Shown here: positions 1 through 9,014 of the stretch, piece by piece | How positions within the stretch are numbered: position 1 is the stretch's first letter | Layout of the letters: the number at the start of each line of letters is the position of its first letter | NCBI GenBank assembly: GCA_963805325.1 | Contig: CAWDTS010000016.1 | Location: 124,001 to 188,000 of the forward strand | Source of the DNA: DASWJZ01 sp963805325 | GTDB taxonomy: Bacteria > Pseudomonadota > Alphaproteobacteria > Rhizobiales > Afifellaceae | Reading direction: 5' to 3' | DNA length: 64,000 nucleotides | The notes under the pieces: model-generated | Told to the model about the DNA's origin: nothing | The model's database searches: none | The model's input: only the letters and a program-made list of their open reading frames with translations | Position numbers and translations under genes: made by a program

Positions 1-16
1 AGGCGGGCCCGAGGCC

Positions 17-1552
17 ATGGCAATCGCTGAATCGACCGGATCGATCGGCGCGGACAGCACCGTCCGCGCCCCGATTTCGTACGCGCTCGGCCGCACGCCC
101 CTCAACGTGGCCGCCGCCCAGGTCGCAGCCACCCTCAAGCATCGTGTCATCACGCCCGGCATCCTCGCCGGCTTTGCTCGCATTGCGGACTTTGCCGGCC
201 TTGCGGTGCTGAGCTTCGTCATCTCCACCGTCTACGTCGATCCGCGCGACGCCGGTGACTTCGGGTACATCCTCGCTTCGCTGCTCCTTCCGGCCGCGAC
301 CGTCATTCTGATTGGGACGTTCAACGGCTATTCCCTCGGGGATTACCGCCGCGCCGCGTTTGAGGTCGGACGCTGCGCCCTTGTCTGGGCCGCGGTCTTC
401 GGCAGCTTCACCCTCGTGCTCTTCTTCATGAAGATGGGCGACGCGTTCTCGCGCGTCTGGCTGGCGAGCTGGTTCATGGGCGGCCTCGCGGTCCTGGCGG
501 TGCTGCGCGCGCTGTTCGGAAGATTGATCGCAAGGTGGCGGGCCTCAGGCGTAGTCGAACGCCGCGCGGTGCTCGTCGGCGGTGGTGCAGAGGCGGTCAG
601 CCTGATCCGCGCGCTGCGCGCCGAGCCGACCAACGACATCCGCATTTGCGGCGTATTCGACGACCGGGACAGCGCGCGTGTGCCGGCGCTTGCAGAGGGG
701 TTGCCGAAGCTCGGCCGCATCGACGAGCTTCTGGAATTCGGTCGCCAGGCCGAGATCGACATGCTGATCGTGGCGCTGCCGATGACGGCGGAGGAGCGCC
801 TCGTCACGCTCCTGAAGACGCTTTGGGTGCTGCCGGTCGACATCCGGCTGTCGGCGGGGTCGAGCCGCCTGCGCTTCCGCCCGCGCTCCTACTCCTTCGT
901 CGGCTCCGTCCCCTTCCTCGACCTCTACGACAAGCCGATCGCCGACTGGGACCGCGTGGCGAAGGCGTGCTTCGACCGCATCGTCGGCGGCATTTTGCTG
1001 GCTCTCTTCAGCCCGCTGATGCTCGCCGTCGCTCTCGCCATCAAGCTCGATAGCCGCGGCCCGGTCTTCTTTCGGCAGAAGCGCTACGGCTTCAACAACG
1101 ACCTGATCGAGGTGTTCAAGTTCCGCTCCATGTTCGTCGACATGACGGACGCGAATGCCGAGAAGCTCACGACGCGCGACGATCCCCGCGTGACCCGCGT
1201 CGGCCGCTTCATTCGCAAGACCAGCATCGACGAGCTTCCGCAGCTGATCAACGTCGCCATCATGGGCAACCTCTCGCTGGTCGGCCCCCGCCCGCACGCC
1301 GTCCAGGCGAAGGCCGCCGACCGTCTCTACGAGCAGGTCGTCGACGGCTATTTCGCCCGCCACCGCGTGAAGCCTGGCATTACCGGCTGGGCACAGGTCA
1401 GCGGCTGGCGCGGCGAGACCGACACTCAGGAAAAGCTCGAACACCGCATCGAACACGATCTTTATTACATTGAAAACTGGTCGGTCATCTTTGACCTCTA
1501 CATTCTGGCGCTCACGCCGTTCAAGTTGCTGAACACGGAGAACGCCTTTTGA
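17..1552 (+). CDS. Undecaprenyl-phosphate glucose phosphotransferase (WcaJ/PssY-like)
   Basis: Membrane enzyme that loads the first sugar-1-phosphate, probably glucose, onto undecaprenyl phosphate to begin exopolysaccharide synthesis. The 511-residue protein has about four N-terminal membrane segments, a central CoA-binding-like Rossmann domain starting near AVLVGGGAEA, a further hydrophobic segment near residue 320, and a C-terminal bacterial sugar transferase domain. That domain shows FKFRSM, TSIDELPQLINV, GNLSLVGPRPHA and KPGITGWAQVSGWRG. Length and architecture match the polyisoprenyl-phosphate hexose-1-phosphate transferase family. The frame is open to the left window edge, so the true start could lie upstream; the ATG at 17 has a GAGG only two bases before it. 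The next gene starts on the TTG that overlaps this stop, which indicates an operon. Sugar specificity is inferred. Confidence 0.9.
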   Translation: MAIAESTGSIGADSTVRAPISYALGRTPLNVAAAQVAATLKHRVITPGILAGFARIADFAGLAVLSFVISTVYVDPRDAGDFGYILASLLLPAATVILIGTFNGYSLGDYRRAAFEVGRCALVWAAVFGSFTLVLFFMKMGDAFSRVWLASWFMGGLAVLAVLRALFGRLIARWRASGVVERRAVLVGGGAEAVSLIRALRAEPTNDIRICGVFDDRDSARVPALAEGLPKLGRIDELLEFGRQAEIDMLIVALPMTAEERLVTLLKTLWVLPVDIRLSAGSSRLRFRPRSYSFVGSVPFLDLYDKPIADWDRVAKACFDRIVGGILLALFSPLMLAVALAIKLDSRGPVFFRQKRYGFNNDLIEVFKFRSMFVDMTDANAEKLTTRDDPRVTRVGRFIRKTSIDELPQLINVAIMGNLSLVGPRPHAVQAKAADRLYEQVVDGYFARHRVKPGITGWAQVSGWRGETDTQEKLEHRIEHDLYYIENWSVIFDLYILALTPFKLLNTENAF

Positions 1553-2850
1553 CCTCAGGCTGGGTCGCGAGCGAACCGCTTGGCGCGCGACCGACGGGAC
1601 TGCCGACCAGGGCGACGGCCAACGCGCTGCTCTGGCTGGCAATCTTCCTCGGCGGCTTCGTCATGTTCGAGCCGGCGCCCTACGAGCTCTTCCTCGCACT
1701 GCTGATCCCTGGCTGGCTGCTTCTTGGCCTGCCGGTGCCGCGCGCGGCGAGCCCGCTCGTGGTGCTGATGATGCTCTTCCTGGCCGGCGGCATCCTCGCT
1801 GCGACGCAGGCGAAGAATTTTTCCACGCAGCCGGTCTATTACGCGGTGACCGCGTTCCTCGTCTTCAGCTCCTGCTTCTACGCCTCGCTGATCGCCCAGG
1901 ACCGCTCGCGGCTGGACATCATCGTCAACGCGTGGATCGTCGCGGCGCTCTTTACCACGGTGCTCGGCGTCATTGGCTATTCGGGCCTCGCCGGCGGTCT
2001 CTTCACGAAGTTCGGCCGCGCGACAGGCGGATTTCAGGACCCGAACGTCTTCGGCCCGTTCCTGATCTTTCCCTTCGTCGTGCTCGTCCGCCGCACGCTG
2101 ACCGATGCGTGGCGCAGGGCGCTCGTAAGCGGCGTGCTCGCGCTCATGATCTTCCCGGGCATCTTTCTTTCCTTCTCACGCGCCACATGGGGGCTCACAG
2201 TCATCGCTACGCTGATGGTCGGCGGCCTGCTCTTCGTCATGGAGCGCAGCACAAAGGCGCGCATGCGCTTCATCGCGCTCGGCGCGGTCGGGCTGGTGCT
2301 GATCATGATCATCCTCGGTGCGGTGCTTTCGATTCCCGCCGTGTCGGCGCTCTTCGACGACCGCGCGCACATCGAGCAGGATTACGATTCCGGCCACCTT
2401 GGCCGCTTTCAGCGGCACGCCATCGGCTTCAACATGATGCTCGATCATCCGCTCGGCATCGGCGCCATCGAGTTCGGCCGCCAGTTCGGCGAGGACGAGC
2501 ACGACATCTGGCTGAAGTCGCTGACGACCTACGGCTGGCTCGGATTCGCGTCGTATCTGACGCTGGTGCTGTGGACGCTCGCCGCCGCCTTCCCGCTCGT
2601 CTTCCGATCCGGCCCGCTGCAGGCGGTGACCCAGATCGCCTATGTCGTCTTCCTTGGCCACATTCTGATGGCGACGGTGATCGACATCGACCACTGGCGC
2701 CACGTCTACCTGCTCTTCGGCATCCTCTGGGGCGCCATCGCCGCCGACAAGGCCGCGACGCAGACGCGCCTCCGAAGGTGGGTCCGCTGGCATCGGCCGG
2801 AGGCCGCGACTCCGCGCAAATCCGGCGATCTGGCGGCATTGAACCGATAA
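1549..2850 (+). CDS. O-antigen ligase / polymerase family membrane protein
   Basis: Integral membrane protein of 433 residues with about ten or more hydrophobic segments and a large loop before the last helices. The segment HLGRFQRHAIGF...HPLGIGAIEFG, followed by DEHDIWLKSLTTYGWLGF, is the typical Wzy_C (O-antigen ligase) region, in which a HP-G motif and a downstream H mark the active face. It starts on TTG, sharing bases with the stop of the preceding gene (TTGA overlap), so it is translationally coupled to the initiating glycosyltransferase. Context suggests it polymerises or ligates exopolysaccharide repeats in the periplasmic leaflet. Polymerase versus ligase cannot be decided from sequence. 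Confidence 0.85.
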   Translation: MTSGWVASEPLGARPTGLPTRATANALLWLAIFLGGFVMFEPAPYELFLALLIPGWLLLGLPVPRAASPLVVLMMLFLAGGILAATQAKNFSTQPVYYAVTAFLVFSSCFYASLIAQDRSRLDIIVNAWIVAALFTTVLGVIGYSGLAGGLFTKFGRATGGFQDPNVFGPFLIFPFVVLVRRTLTDAWRRALVSGVLALMIFPGIFLSFSRATWGLTVIATLMVGGLLFVMERSTKARMRFIALGAVGLVLIMIILGAVLSIPAVSALFDDRAHIEQDYDSGHLGRFQRHAIGFNMMLDHPLGIGAIEFGRQFGEDEHDIWLKSLTTYGWLGFASYLTLVLWTLAAAFPLVFRSGPLQAVTQIAYVVFLGHILMATVIDIDHWRHVYLLFGILWGAIAADKAATQTRLRRWVRWHRPEAATPRKSGDLAALNR

Positions 2851-2876
2851 GCCGCCGTCACTATAGTCCGCGCCGT

Positions 2877-2953
2877 CGGAGCGTGGCGCAGTCTGGTAGC
2901 GCACCTGAATGGGGTTCAGGGGGTCGGAGGTTCGAATCCTCTCGCTCCGACCA
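2877..2953 (+). tRNA. tRNA-Pro (anticodon GGG)
   Basis: A 77-nt cloverleaf: acceptor CGGAGCG (2877-2883) pairs with CGCTCCG (2943-2949), followed by A and an encoded CCA. The D arm contains GCGCAGTCTGGTAGCGC, the T arm GGTTCGAATCC. The anticodon stem CCTGA/TCAGG encloses ATGGGGT, giving anticodon GGG, which reads proline CCC/CCU codons. It lies between the polysaccharide polymerase and a convergent histidine kinase. Confidence 0.95.
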
Positions 2954-2980
2954 CTTTTCAACGCGCCACACGTTCGCTGC

Positions 2981-4336
2981 TCAGCCCCTTCGGCGGGGAA
3001 TCGTCACGACGACGCGGAGACCGGGCTCCGCGTCTTCGAGTCTCAGCGCGCCGCCATAGGCTTCCGCCGTCTCGGCCACGATCGCGAGCCCGAGCCCGCT
3101 GCCGTCCGATTGCTGGTCGAGGCGGATGCCGCGCTTAAGCACCAGCGTGCGCTGCTCTTCGGGAATGCCGGGGCCGTCATCGATAACCGCGATCGCGATC
3201 CGCTCGGCCGTGTCCCTGGCGCGGACCGTGACGCGCGTCGCCGCGAAGCGGCATGCATTCTCGACGAGGTTGCCGAGAACCTCGATGAGATCAGCCTCGT
3301 CCATGGCGACTGTCATGTCCGCCGGCACATCCACCACGAAGGAGAGCTCCCGGCCGCGCGGCGTCCGCTCCACGACATTGACCACACGCACCGCCGCTGC
3401 GCGCAAGGTCGTCAAGGCGGCGTCCGACATCGCCGCTGCGCTGATCCTGGTTCGCGCAAGCTCGCGCTCGACGTGGCGTTTCAGCGTCGTCGAGACGTGG
3501 TCGATCTCATCGGCGATCTCTGTCTCGCCCTTCTCGCGCAGCGTCCGCACGTCGGCGGCAAGCACCTGCAGCGGCGTCTTCATCCCGTGCGCAAGATCGG
3601 CGGCACGCGCGCGCGCCTTGGCGATGGTCTGCTCGCGCGCTTCAAGCAGGCTGTTGATCTCCGAGACGAGCGGCCCGACCTCGGTCGGCACGGCCGTCGA
3701 GAGCCGCGTCGACCGCCCTGAGATGATATCAGCGACGCCGCTTCGCAGCCGTCCGAGCGGCGCCAGCCCGATCGTGATCTGAATCCACAAGGCCGCGATC
3801 AGGAGAGCGCCGAGCACAACGAGTGAAGGCATCGCGTCCGCGGCGAAGGCTTTCGTTGCGGTGGTGACGTCGCGATGGTCGATCGCAGCGATCACACGGA
3901 TCGACGTCTCGCCTGAAGGACCGGCGATCTTGACGTCCCGCACGACGGCCCGCAGGAGCGACTTTTCCGGCCCCGCGACCTCCTGGAGCGTTACGCGGCC
4001 GTCGGCCGGCGTATCGCGTGCCACGGAGATCGTGGAATCCCACAGCGAACGCGAACGAAGCACAGTCCCGTCCGGCAAATCCACCTGCCAATAGAGGCCC
4101 GAGAGCGGTCGCTCGAAGCGCGGTTCGGTTGGCGGCTTGGCAATCGTCACCTTGCCGTCCGCAAGCGCGATGCCGGCTATGAGCTGCTGTAGATGCACGG
4201 ACAGCTCCGCGTCGATGCGGCGTTCGACGTGGCGCTCGAAAAGGTAGCTCAGGCCGAATTCCGCAGTCGTCAGCGCAACCACCACTCCAAGCACCGCAGC
4301 GACGAGCAGGCGGAATCGAATCGAGCTCGGCCTCAC
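2981..4336 (-). CDS. Sensor histidine kinase (FeuQ/PhoQ-like)
   Basis: Two-component sensor of 451 residues. An N-terminal membrane segment (about residues 8-30), a periplasmic domain of about 140 residues and a second membrane segment (about 170-195) are followed by a HAMP-type linker. The H-box DLAHGMKTPLQVL places the phospho-accepting histidine at 250. The ATPase domain has the N-box LGNLVENACRFA and the G boxes VIDDGPGIPEE and GSGLGLAIV. The start overlaps the response regulator stop by four bases (ATGA), so the two are co-translated and certainly partners. Similarity to the rhizobial FeuPQ and PhoPQ pairs is by architecture and the PepSY neighbour; the stimulus is unknown. Confidence 0.9.
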   Translation of the reverse strand: MRPSSIRFRLLVAAVLGVVVALTTAEFGLSYLFERHVERRIDAELSVHLQQLIAGIALADGKVTIAKPPTEPRFERPLSGLYWQVDLPDGTVLRSRSLWDSTISVARDTPADGRVTLQEVAGPEKSLLRAVVRDVKIAGPSGETSIRVIAAIDHRDVTTATKAFAADAMPSLVVLGALLIAALWIQITIGLAPLGRLRSGVADIISGRSTRLSTAVPTEVGPLVSEINSLLEAREQTIAKARARAADLAHGMKTPLQVLAADVRTLREKGETEIADEIDHVSTTLKRHVERELARTRISAAAMSDAALTTLRAAAVRVVNVVERTPRGRELSFVVDVPADMTVAMDEADLIEVLGNLVENACRFAATRVTVRARDTAERIAIAVIDDGPGIPEEQRTLVLKRGIRLDQQSDGSGLGLAIVAETAEAYGGALRLEDAEPGLRVVVTIPRRRG

Positions 4337-4998
4337 GGCGCATTGCCGGGTACGAAGTAGCCGAAGCCGCGCCGCGTCTCGATGAGGTTGGTTCCGAGCT
4401 TGCGGCGAAGCCGCGCGACCACGACCTCCACGGCGTTCGTGTCGCGGTCATGGTCGAGGTCGTAGAGGTGGTCGGCGAGCTCGGTGACCGGGACCACGCG
4501 GCCCGCATGGTGCATCAGGTAGGAGAGCAGCCGGTATTCGAGCGGCGAAAGCTCGATTGGAACGCCGCGTACGGTGATCCGCATCTGGCGCGTATCGAGA
4601 GCGACCTCTCCTGCGGTCAGCACCGGCGTGACCTGGCCCGCGCTGCGTCGCAGGACGGCACGCAGCCGCGCCACCAGCTCGTCCATCTCGAACGGCTTCG
4701 GCAGGTAGTCGTCAGCCCCGGCGTCGATGCCTTCGACGCGTTCCGTCCACACGCCGCGCGCCGTGAGCACGACTACCGGAAAGCGGCGCTCGTTCGCACG
4801 CCAGCGCTTCAACACCGCGAGCCCGTCGAGCTTCGGCAGACCGAGATCGAGGATGGCGGCGTCGTATTCCTCCGTGTCGCCCTGGAACCAGGCGGCCTCG
4901 CCGTCGGCGACGTGGTCGACGACATACCCGGATTTTCCGAGGGCCGCCTTAATGTCGGCGGCCACGCGCGGCTCGTCTTCCGCGAGGAGTATCCTCAA
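4333..4998 (-). CDS. OmpR-family response regulator (FeuP/PhoP-like)
   Basis: DNA-binding response regulator of 221 residues. The receiver domain has the acidic pair near residues 8-9, the phosphorylatable Asp51 in AAILDLGLPKLDG, the conserved T in VVLTARG and the K in LPKPFE. The C-terminal winged helix carries LSPLEYRLLSYLMHHAG and VEVVVARLRRKLG, characteristic of the OmpR/PhoB family. It overlaps the upstream PepSY gene and the downstream kinase gene by four bases each, giving a compact three-gene operon. Targets cannot be read from this window. Confidence 0.93.
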   Translation of the reverse strand: MRILLAEDEPRVAADIKAALGKSGYVVDHVADGEAAWFQGDTEEYDAAILDLGLPKLDGLAVLKRWRANERRFPVVVLTARGVWTERVEGIDAGADDYLPKPFEMDELVARLRAVLRRSAGQVTPVLTAGEVALDTRQMRITVRGVPIELSPLEYRLLSYLMHHAGRVVPVTELADHLYDLDHDRDTNAVEVVVARLRRKLGTNLIETRRGFGYFVPGNAP

Positions 4999-5345
4999 TC
5001 CCCGCCCTCTCCCTGCATGACATCCATGCTTTTCGCGTCGACGCTCAGCTCCTGCAATTTCCCGTCCGCGGTCAAGAGCTTGAATCGGTAGACCCAGCGG
5101 TCGCGTGACCTGACGAGCGCGACGCTGACGATCTCGCCGGGGTGCTCGCCGGACAGCCGCGCCATGATATCGCTCAACGAATTGATCTCGCCACGCTCAC
5201 GAAGGTCGCGCGCACGATCGTAATCCTGATCCGCGTCGAGTTCCTGCGCGTTGGCGTACGCACCGTCCGCGGCACGCGTCGCCGTTGGCGCAGCGGTCGC
5301 GAGTGTCGCTGCGAGCAGGGTCAGAATTGGCAATCGATGAAACAT
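4995..5345 (-). CDS. Periplasmic PepSY domain protein
   Basis: Small secreted protein (116 residues) with a signal peptide (hydrophobic stretch ILTLLAATLATAAP, cleavage likely after TRAADG). The mature part contains a PepSY-like fold: an LSDIMARLSGEHPGEIVSVALV helix-strand followed by DRWVYRFKLLTADGKLQELSVDAKSMDV, the pattern in which a basic strand is followed by a sequence ending in D.....G. It is first in the PepSY - response regulator - kinase operon. PepSY proteins encoded with PhoPQ-like systems often act on the kinase sensor domain; that role here is inference. Confidence 0.85.
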   Translation of the reverse strand: MFHRLPILTLLAATLATAAPTATRAADGAYANAQELDADQDYDRARDLRERGEINSLSDIMARLSGEHPGEIVSVALVRSRDRWVYRFKLLTADGKLQELSVDAKSMDVMQGEGGD

Positions 5346-5445
5346 GCAAAGGACCTAACGTGCTCGTCTCGCACGCAATAGCTTGCAAATGGCTGACAGG
5401 GCCCGTCGAAGTAACCCGAAGGGCCTTTAAGCTTCGAGTGCGGTC

Positions 5446-5952
5446 CTATTGCGCCTGCTCGATCAGCCGCTTCGCTTCGAGCAGATCAGAGAGCGCCGCT
5501 TCCATTCGCCGACGGCGTTCCGGCGCGAGCTTAAAGACCGGGCCCGGCGGCGCCGCGGCCGGCGCGGGCGCGAAGGCTACAGGCGGCGCCACGGCCGGCT
5601 TGTGAGCCTGCCGCGCCGGCTGCGGCTCGTCGACTGCGTCATCCTCGCCCCCGGGTTCCGCCGCCGTTACCGTCTGGACAGAGCCCGTCTGCCCGACCTC
5701 GACGACGAAGCCGACGCCTTTCTCCTTCAGGAGGCGCTGCACGCCTCGGATGGTGAAGCCCTCACCGTAAAGGAGGAGGCGAATGCCGCGCAGGAGATCG
5801 ACGTCTTCCGGGCGATAGTAGCGGCGTCCGCCACCGCGTTTCATGGGCTTGATCTGCGCGAAGCGCGTCTCCCAGAACCGCAGCACGTGCTGCGGCAGGT
5901 CAAGCTCCTGCGCGACTTCGCTGATCGTGCGGAAAGCGTCCGGCGCTTTCAT
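5446..5952 (-). CDS. MerR family transcriptional regulator
   Basis: 168 residues. The N-terminal winged helix-turn-helix reads ISEVAQELDLPQHVLRFWETRF followed by GGGRRYYRPEDVDLLRGI and TIRGVQRLLKEKG, a MerR DNA-binding domain with no metal-sensing cysteines. The middle is Pro/Ala-rich, and the C-terminus ends in a helix (RRRRMEAALSDLLEAKRLIEQ) that may dimerise. It is the last gene of the plsX-fabH-ihfA cluster, 18 bases after ihfA. The same fabH-ihfA-merR order is widespread in alphaproteobacteria. Target unknown. Confidence 0.88.
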   Translation of the reverse strand: MKAPDAFRTISEVAQELDLPQHVLRFWETRFAQIKPMKRGGGRRYYRPEDVDLLRGIRLLLYGEGFTIRGVQRLLKEKGVGFVVEVGQTGSVQTVTAAEPGGEDDAVDEPQPARQAHKPAVAPPVAFAPAPAAAPPGPVFKLAPERRRRMEAALSDLLEAKRLIEQAQ

Positions 5953-5970
5953 GAAATGCCGCCTTTGCCG

Positions 5971-6300
5971 CTATTCCGCGGCTTCCTCGGAGCGCGCCGG
6001 GGTCGATAGCCCCTCGTTGATACGGGTCTTCATGATGTTGCTCGGCTTGAACACCGTCACGCGCCGGGGCGGGATCGGAACCTCGCGTCCGGTCTTCGGG
6101 TTCCGGCCGACGCGCAGTCCCTTGTCGCGGATCATGAAGGATCCGAATGACGAGAGCTTGACGGTCTCACCCGAGACGATGGCGTCCGATATCTCTTTCA
6201 GGACCATCTCGACCATGCTTGCGGATTCGGTCCGGGACAGGCCGAGTCGCCGAAATACGGCCTCGGCCAAATCCGCCCGCGTTACCGTCTTGCCCCCCAT
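5971..6300 (-). CDS. ihfA: Integration host factor subunit alpha
   Basis: Nucleoid protein that bends DNA as a heterodimer with IHF beta. MGGKTVTRADLAEAVFRRLGLSR begins the usual IHF alpha N-terminus; the beta-ribbon arm contains SFGSFMIRDKGLRVGRNPKTG and PIPPRRVTVFKPS, with the intercalating proline. I chose the ATG at 6300 because it gives the family N-terminus; an in-frame GTG at 6312 would add four residues. The C-terminus has a short acidic tail common in this order. It lies between fabH and merR in the same orientation. Confidence 0.93.
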   Translation of the reverse strand: MGGKTVTRADLAEAVFRRLGLSRTESASMVEMVLKEISDAIVSGETVKLSSFGSFMIRDKGLRVGRNPKTGREVPIPPRRVTVFKPSNIMKTRINEGLSTPARSEEAAE

Positions 6301-6386
6301 CGCCGCCCGCACCGCTTTTCTGGGAATGGTTTATGATAAGGGTACTTAGCCTATGCGGCTGGACAACCCCGGTCAACATCGGCAAA

Positions 6387-7358
6387 TCACCAGCGGACGA
6401 GCGCCGAGCCCCAGGTGAACCCGCCGCCCATCGCCTCCAGCATAACGAGATGGCCCGGTTTGATGCGCCCGTCGGCGACTGCAACGTGGAGGGCGAGCGG
6501 GATCGAGGCGGCCGAGGTGTTGCCGTGCAGCGCGACCGCCGAGACGACCTTCCGCGCGGCGATGCCGAGTTTCTTCGCGCTCGCGTCGATGATCCGCTGA
6601 TTGGCCTGGTGCGGCACGAACCAGTCGATGTCGTCGGCCGTCGTGCCGGTCGCCTCGAAGGCGGCATTGATGACGTCTGAGATCATGCCGACGGCGTGCT
6701 TGAAAACCTCCCGCCCCTCCATGCGGACGTGGCCGACCGTGCCCGTCGCCGACGGTCCGCCGTCGACATAGAGCTTCATCTTGTGGCTCCCGTCGGAGCG
6801 AAGATGCGCCGTCAGGAGCCCCCGGTCGGACAAGGCGCCCGTCCCCTCCTCCATTTCCAGCACGATCGCACCCGCGCCATCTCCGAACAGCACGCAGGTC
6901 GTTCGGTCGGTCCAGTCCAGGATGCGCGAGAAGGTCTCCGCGCCGATGACGAGGGCGCGCTTGCCCTGCCCCGATTTCAGCAAGGCGTCGGCAGTCGTCA
7001 GCGCATAGACAAAGCCGGTGCAGACCGCCTGCAGGTCGAACGCCGCGCCGCCCCGGATGCCGAGATTGTCCTGAACGGTAACCGCGCTCGCCGGGAACGT
7101 GTTGTCCGGCGTCGACGTCGCCAGCACGATCAGGTCGATGTCGGACGCCGCGATTCCGGCGTTCTCAAGCGCCGCACGCGCCGCGACGGTCGCGAGATCG
7201 GATGTGACTTCGCCCTCCGCCGCCACATGGCGCTCGCGGATTCCTGTTCGCTGCACGATCCACTCGTCGGACGTGTCGACTATCGCTTCGAGGTCGGCAT
7301 TGGTCAGGACCTTAGCGGGAAGGTAGCTTCCGATCCCGCGGACGACCGAGCGCATCAT
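6387..7358 (-). CDS. fabH: Beta-ketoacyl-ACP synthase III
   Basis: Starts fatty acid synthesis by condensing acetyl-CoA with malonyl-ACP in the cytoplasm. The 323-residue thiolase-fold protein has the complete catalytic triad: Cys113 in LQAVCTGFVYAL, His250 in WFVPHQANQRI and Asn280 in ALHGNTSAAS. Length is normal for FabH. Its start overlaps the plsX stop by four bases, so lipid-precursor synthesis (plsX) and initiation of chain synthesis (fabH) are co-translated, the standard bacterial arrangement. Confidence 0.97.
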   Translation of the reverse strand: MMRSVVRGIGSYLPAKVLTNADLEAIVDTSDEWIVQRTGIRERHVAAEGEVTSDLATVAARAALENAGIAASDIDLIVLATSTPDNTFPASAVTVQDNLGIRGGAAFDLQAVCTGFVYALTTADALLKSGQGKRALVIGAETFSRILDWTDRTTCVLFGDGAGAIVLEMEEGTGALSDRGLLTAHLRSDGSHKMKLYVDGGPSATGTVGHVRMEGREVFKHAVGMISDVINAAFEATGTTADDIDWFVPHQANQRIIDASAKKLGIAARKVVSAVALHGNTSAASIPLALHVAVADGRIKPGHLVMLEAMGGGFTWGSALVRW

Positions 7359-8410
7359 GCAGAAGCCGCCGCCATCTGCGGCGCCGCCGCGCCCGCCCCG
7401 AGTGCGCGGTCTTCCGCGATCATGCGGACGAGGTCGTTCCGCGCCATTTCGCGGGCAAGATCGATGGCGCTCGCGAAGCCTTCGGCATCCGTGCCCCCGT
7501 GCGACTTGATGACGACGCCGTTCAGCCCGAGAAAGACGCCGCCGTTCACCTTGCGCGGATCCATCTTCTCGCGCAGCATCCGGAAAGCGGAATGCGCGAA
7601 GAGATAGCCGAGCCGCGCCGCCCAGGTGCGCGACATGGCGGAGCGAAGATATTCGGCGAGCTGCCGCGCCGTACCCTCCGCGGTCTTGAGCGCAATATTG
7701 CCGGCAAAGCCTTCCGTCACCGCGACGTCGACCGTGCCCTTGCCGAGATCGTCGCCCTCGACGAAGCCGTGATACTCGAACGCCGGATGGTTCAGCGCGC
7801 GCAGCATGCGCCCCGCCTCCCGCACCTCCTCGACGCCCTTGATCTCTTCGACACCGACATTCAGGAGCCCGACGGTCGGCCTGTCGAGGCCGAAGACGGA
7901 GCGCGCCATCGCCGCCCCCATGACCGCGAAGTCGACCAGCATGCCGGCATCGGCGCCAATCGTCGCGCCGACGTCGAGCACGATGCTCTCCCCGCGAATT
8001 GTCGGCCAGATGGCCGCGATCGCGGGCCGTTCGATGCCGGGAAGCGGCTTCAGACAGAATTTCGACATAGCCATCAGCGCGCCGGTGTTACCGGCGGATA
8101 CTGCAGCGCCAGCCTCGTGGTCGCGCACCGCCTGGATCGTCCGCCACATCGACGACTTCCATCGGCCCTTCCGGAGCGCCTGGCTCGGCTTGTCGTCCAT
8201 CTGGACGCTGATGGTGCAATGGCGGAGCTCCGACTTCTCCTTGACGCGCGGATATGCGTCGAGCACCGGGCGCACGACCGCCTCGTCGCCGAAGATCAGG
8301 AACCGAAGGTCGGGCCGGCGATCGAGCGCGATCTCCGCCCCCCCGATCACGACGTCCGGGCCGGCGTCACCCCCCATGGCGTCGAGGGAAATCGTTATCG
8401 TCTGGGGCAT
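7355..8410 (-). CDS. plsX: Phosphate acyltransferase PlsX
   Basis: Converts acyl-ACP to acyl phosphate, the substrate of PlsY, in phospholipid synthesis. 351 residues. Recognisable segments are ISLDAMGGDAGPDVVIGG at the N-terminus, AAVSAGNTGALMA, LDVGATIGAD, GLLNVGVEEIKG and VAVTEGFAGNIALKTAEG. The partner plsY lies at 34.7 kb of this window. It is preceded by a DUF177 gene, 76 bases upstream, and overlaps fabH. Confidence 0.97.
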   Translation of the reverse strand: MPQTITISLDAMGGDAGPDVVIGGAEIALDRRPDLRFLIFGDEAVVRPVLDAYPRVKEKSELRHCTISVQMDDKPSQALRKGRWKSSMWRTIQAVRDHEAGAAVSAGNTGALMAMSKFCLKPLPGIERPAIAAIWPTIRGESIVLDVGATIGADAGMLVDFAVMGAAMARSVFGLDRPTVGLLNVGVEEIKGVEEVREAGRMLRALNHPAFEYHGFVEGDDLGKGTVDVAVTEGFAGNIALKTAEGTARQLAEYLRSAMSRTWAARLGYLFAHSAFRMLREKMDPRKVNGGVFLGLNGVVIKSHGGTDAEGFASAIDLAREMARNDLVRMIAEDRALGAGAAAPQMAAASA

Positions 8411-8486
8411 TCAGCGGTCGCTTCTCGCGCGGGAGCCGGAACATAACCCTTGCACCTCGCATGGCAAGCATGGAACCGGCAGCCTT

Positions 8487-9014
8487 CTACTCCTGGTCGC
8501 GCTTCAGGCGCTTCAGCTTCGCGAACGGAGAGTCTTCGGCGCTCGGATCGTCCTCGATATGGCCGGAAAACTCCACATCTGGTGCACGCGGATAAGGGTC
8601 GAGCCCAAGCGCCAGATGCTCGACGGCGATCGCGCCGAGATCGATCTGCCCGTTCTGGTAGACGTCGCGCTCGTCGCCCAGCTGCTCCTCATCGACTTCC
8701 GTTCGCCTGCGGCGGCCTGCGGGCGACTCAGCCGGCGAGAGCACGACGTCGATCTCCTCGACCAACGACTGGGCGACGGGCTCAAGCGTCACCACGTCAG
8801 TCTGCACGACGGCTGCCTTCAACGTCCCCTTCACGCCGACTGTATCCGCCGCGAGCGCACGGACGTCGATCTCGACTGATAGCGCCTCCACTGCGACAAT
8901 ACCAAGCGCCTCGGCGATTGCCCGCCGCTCAGCCTCGTTCGCTTCGATCTCGAAGCGTTTCCCGCCGGGCGGCAGGCGCTCAGCACGCGCGAAATGCGAA
9001 AAGACCGCGCTCAC
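8487..9014 (-). CDS. DUF177 (YceD-like) protein
   Basis: 175-residue acidic cytoplasmic protein. The family hallmarks are the central PVAQSLVEEIDVVLSP segment, the QNGQIDLGAIAVEHLALGLDPYPRAP segment and a C-terminal FAKLKRLK. In many bacteria the homologue precedes rpmF and plsX and affects 23S rRNA accumulation; here rpmF is absent from the locus but plsX follows. Its start overlaps the upstream chaperone gene by four bases. Confidence 0.88.
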   Translation of the reverse strand: MSAVFSHFARAERLPPGGKRFEIEANEAERRAIAEALGIVAVEALSVEIDVRALAADTVGVKGTLKAAVVQTDVVTLEPVAQSLVEEIDVVLSPAESPAGRRRRTEVDEEQLGDERDVYQNGQIDLGAIAVEHLALGLDPYPRAPDVEFSGHIEDDPSAEDSPFAKLKRLKRDQE

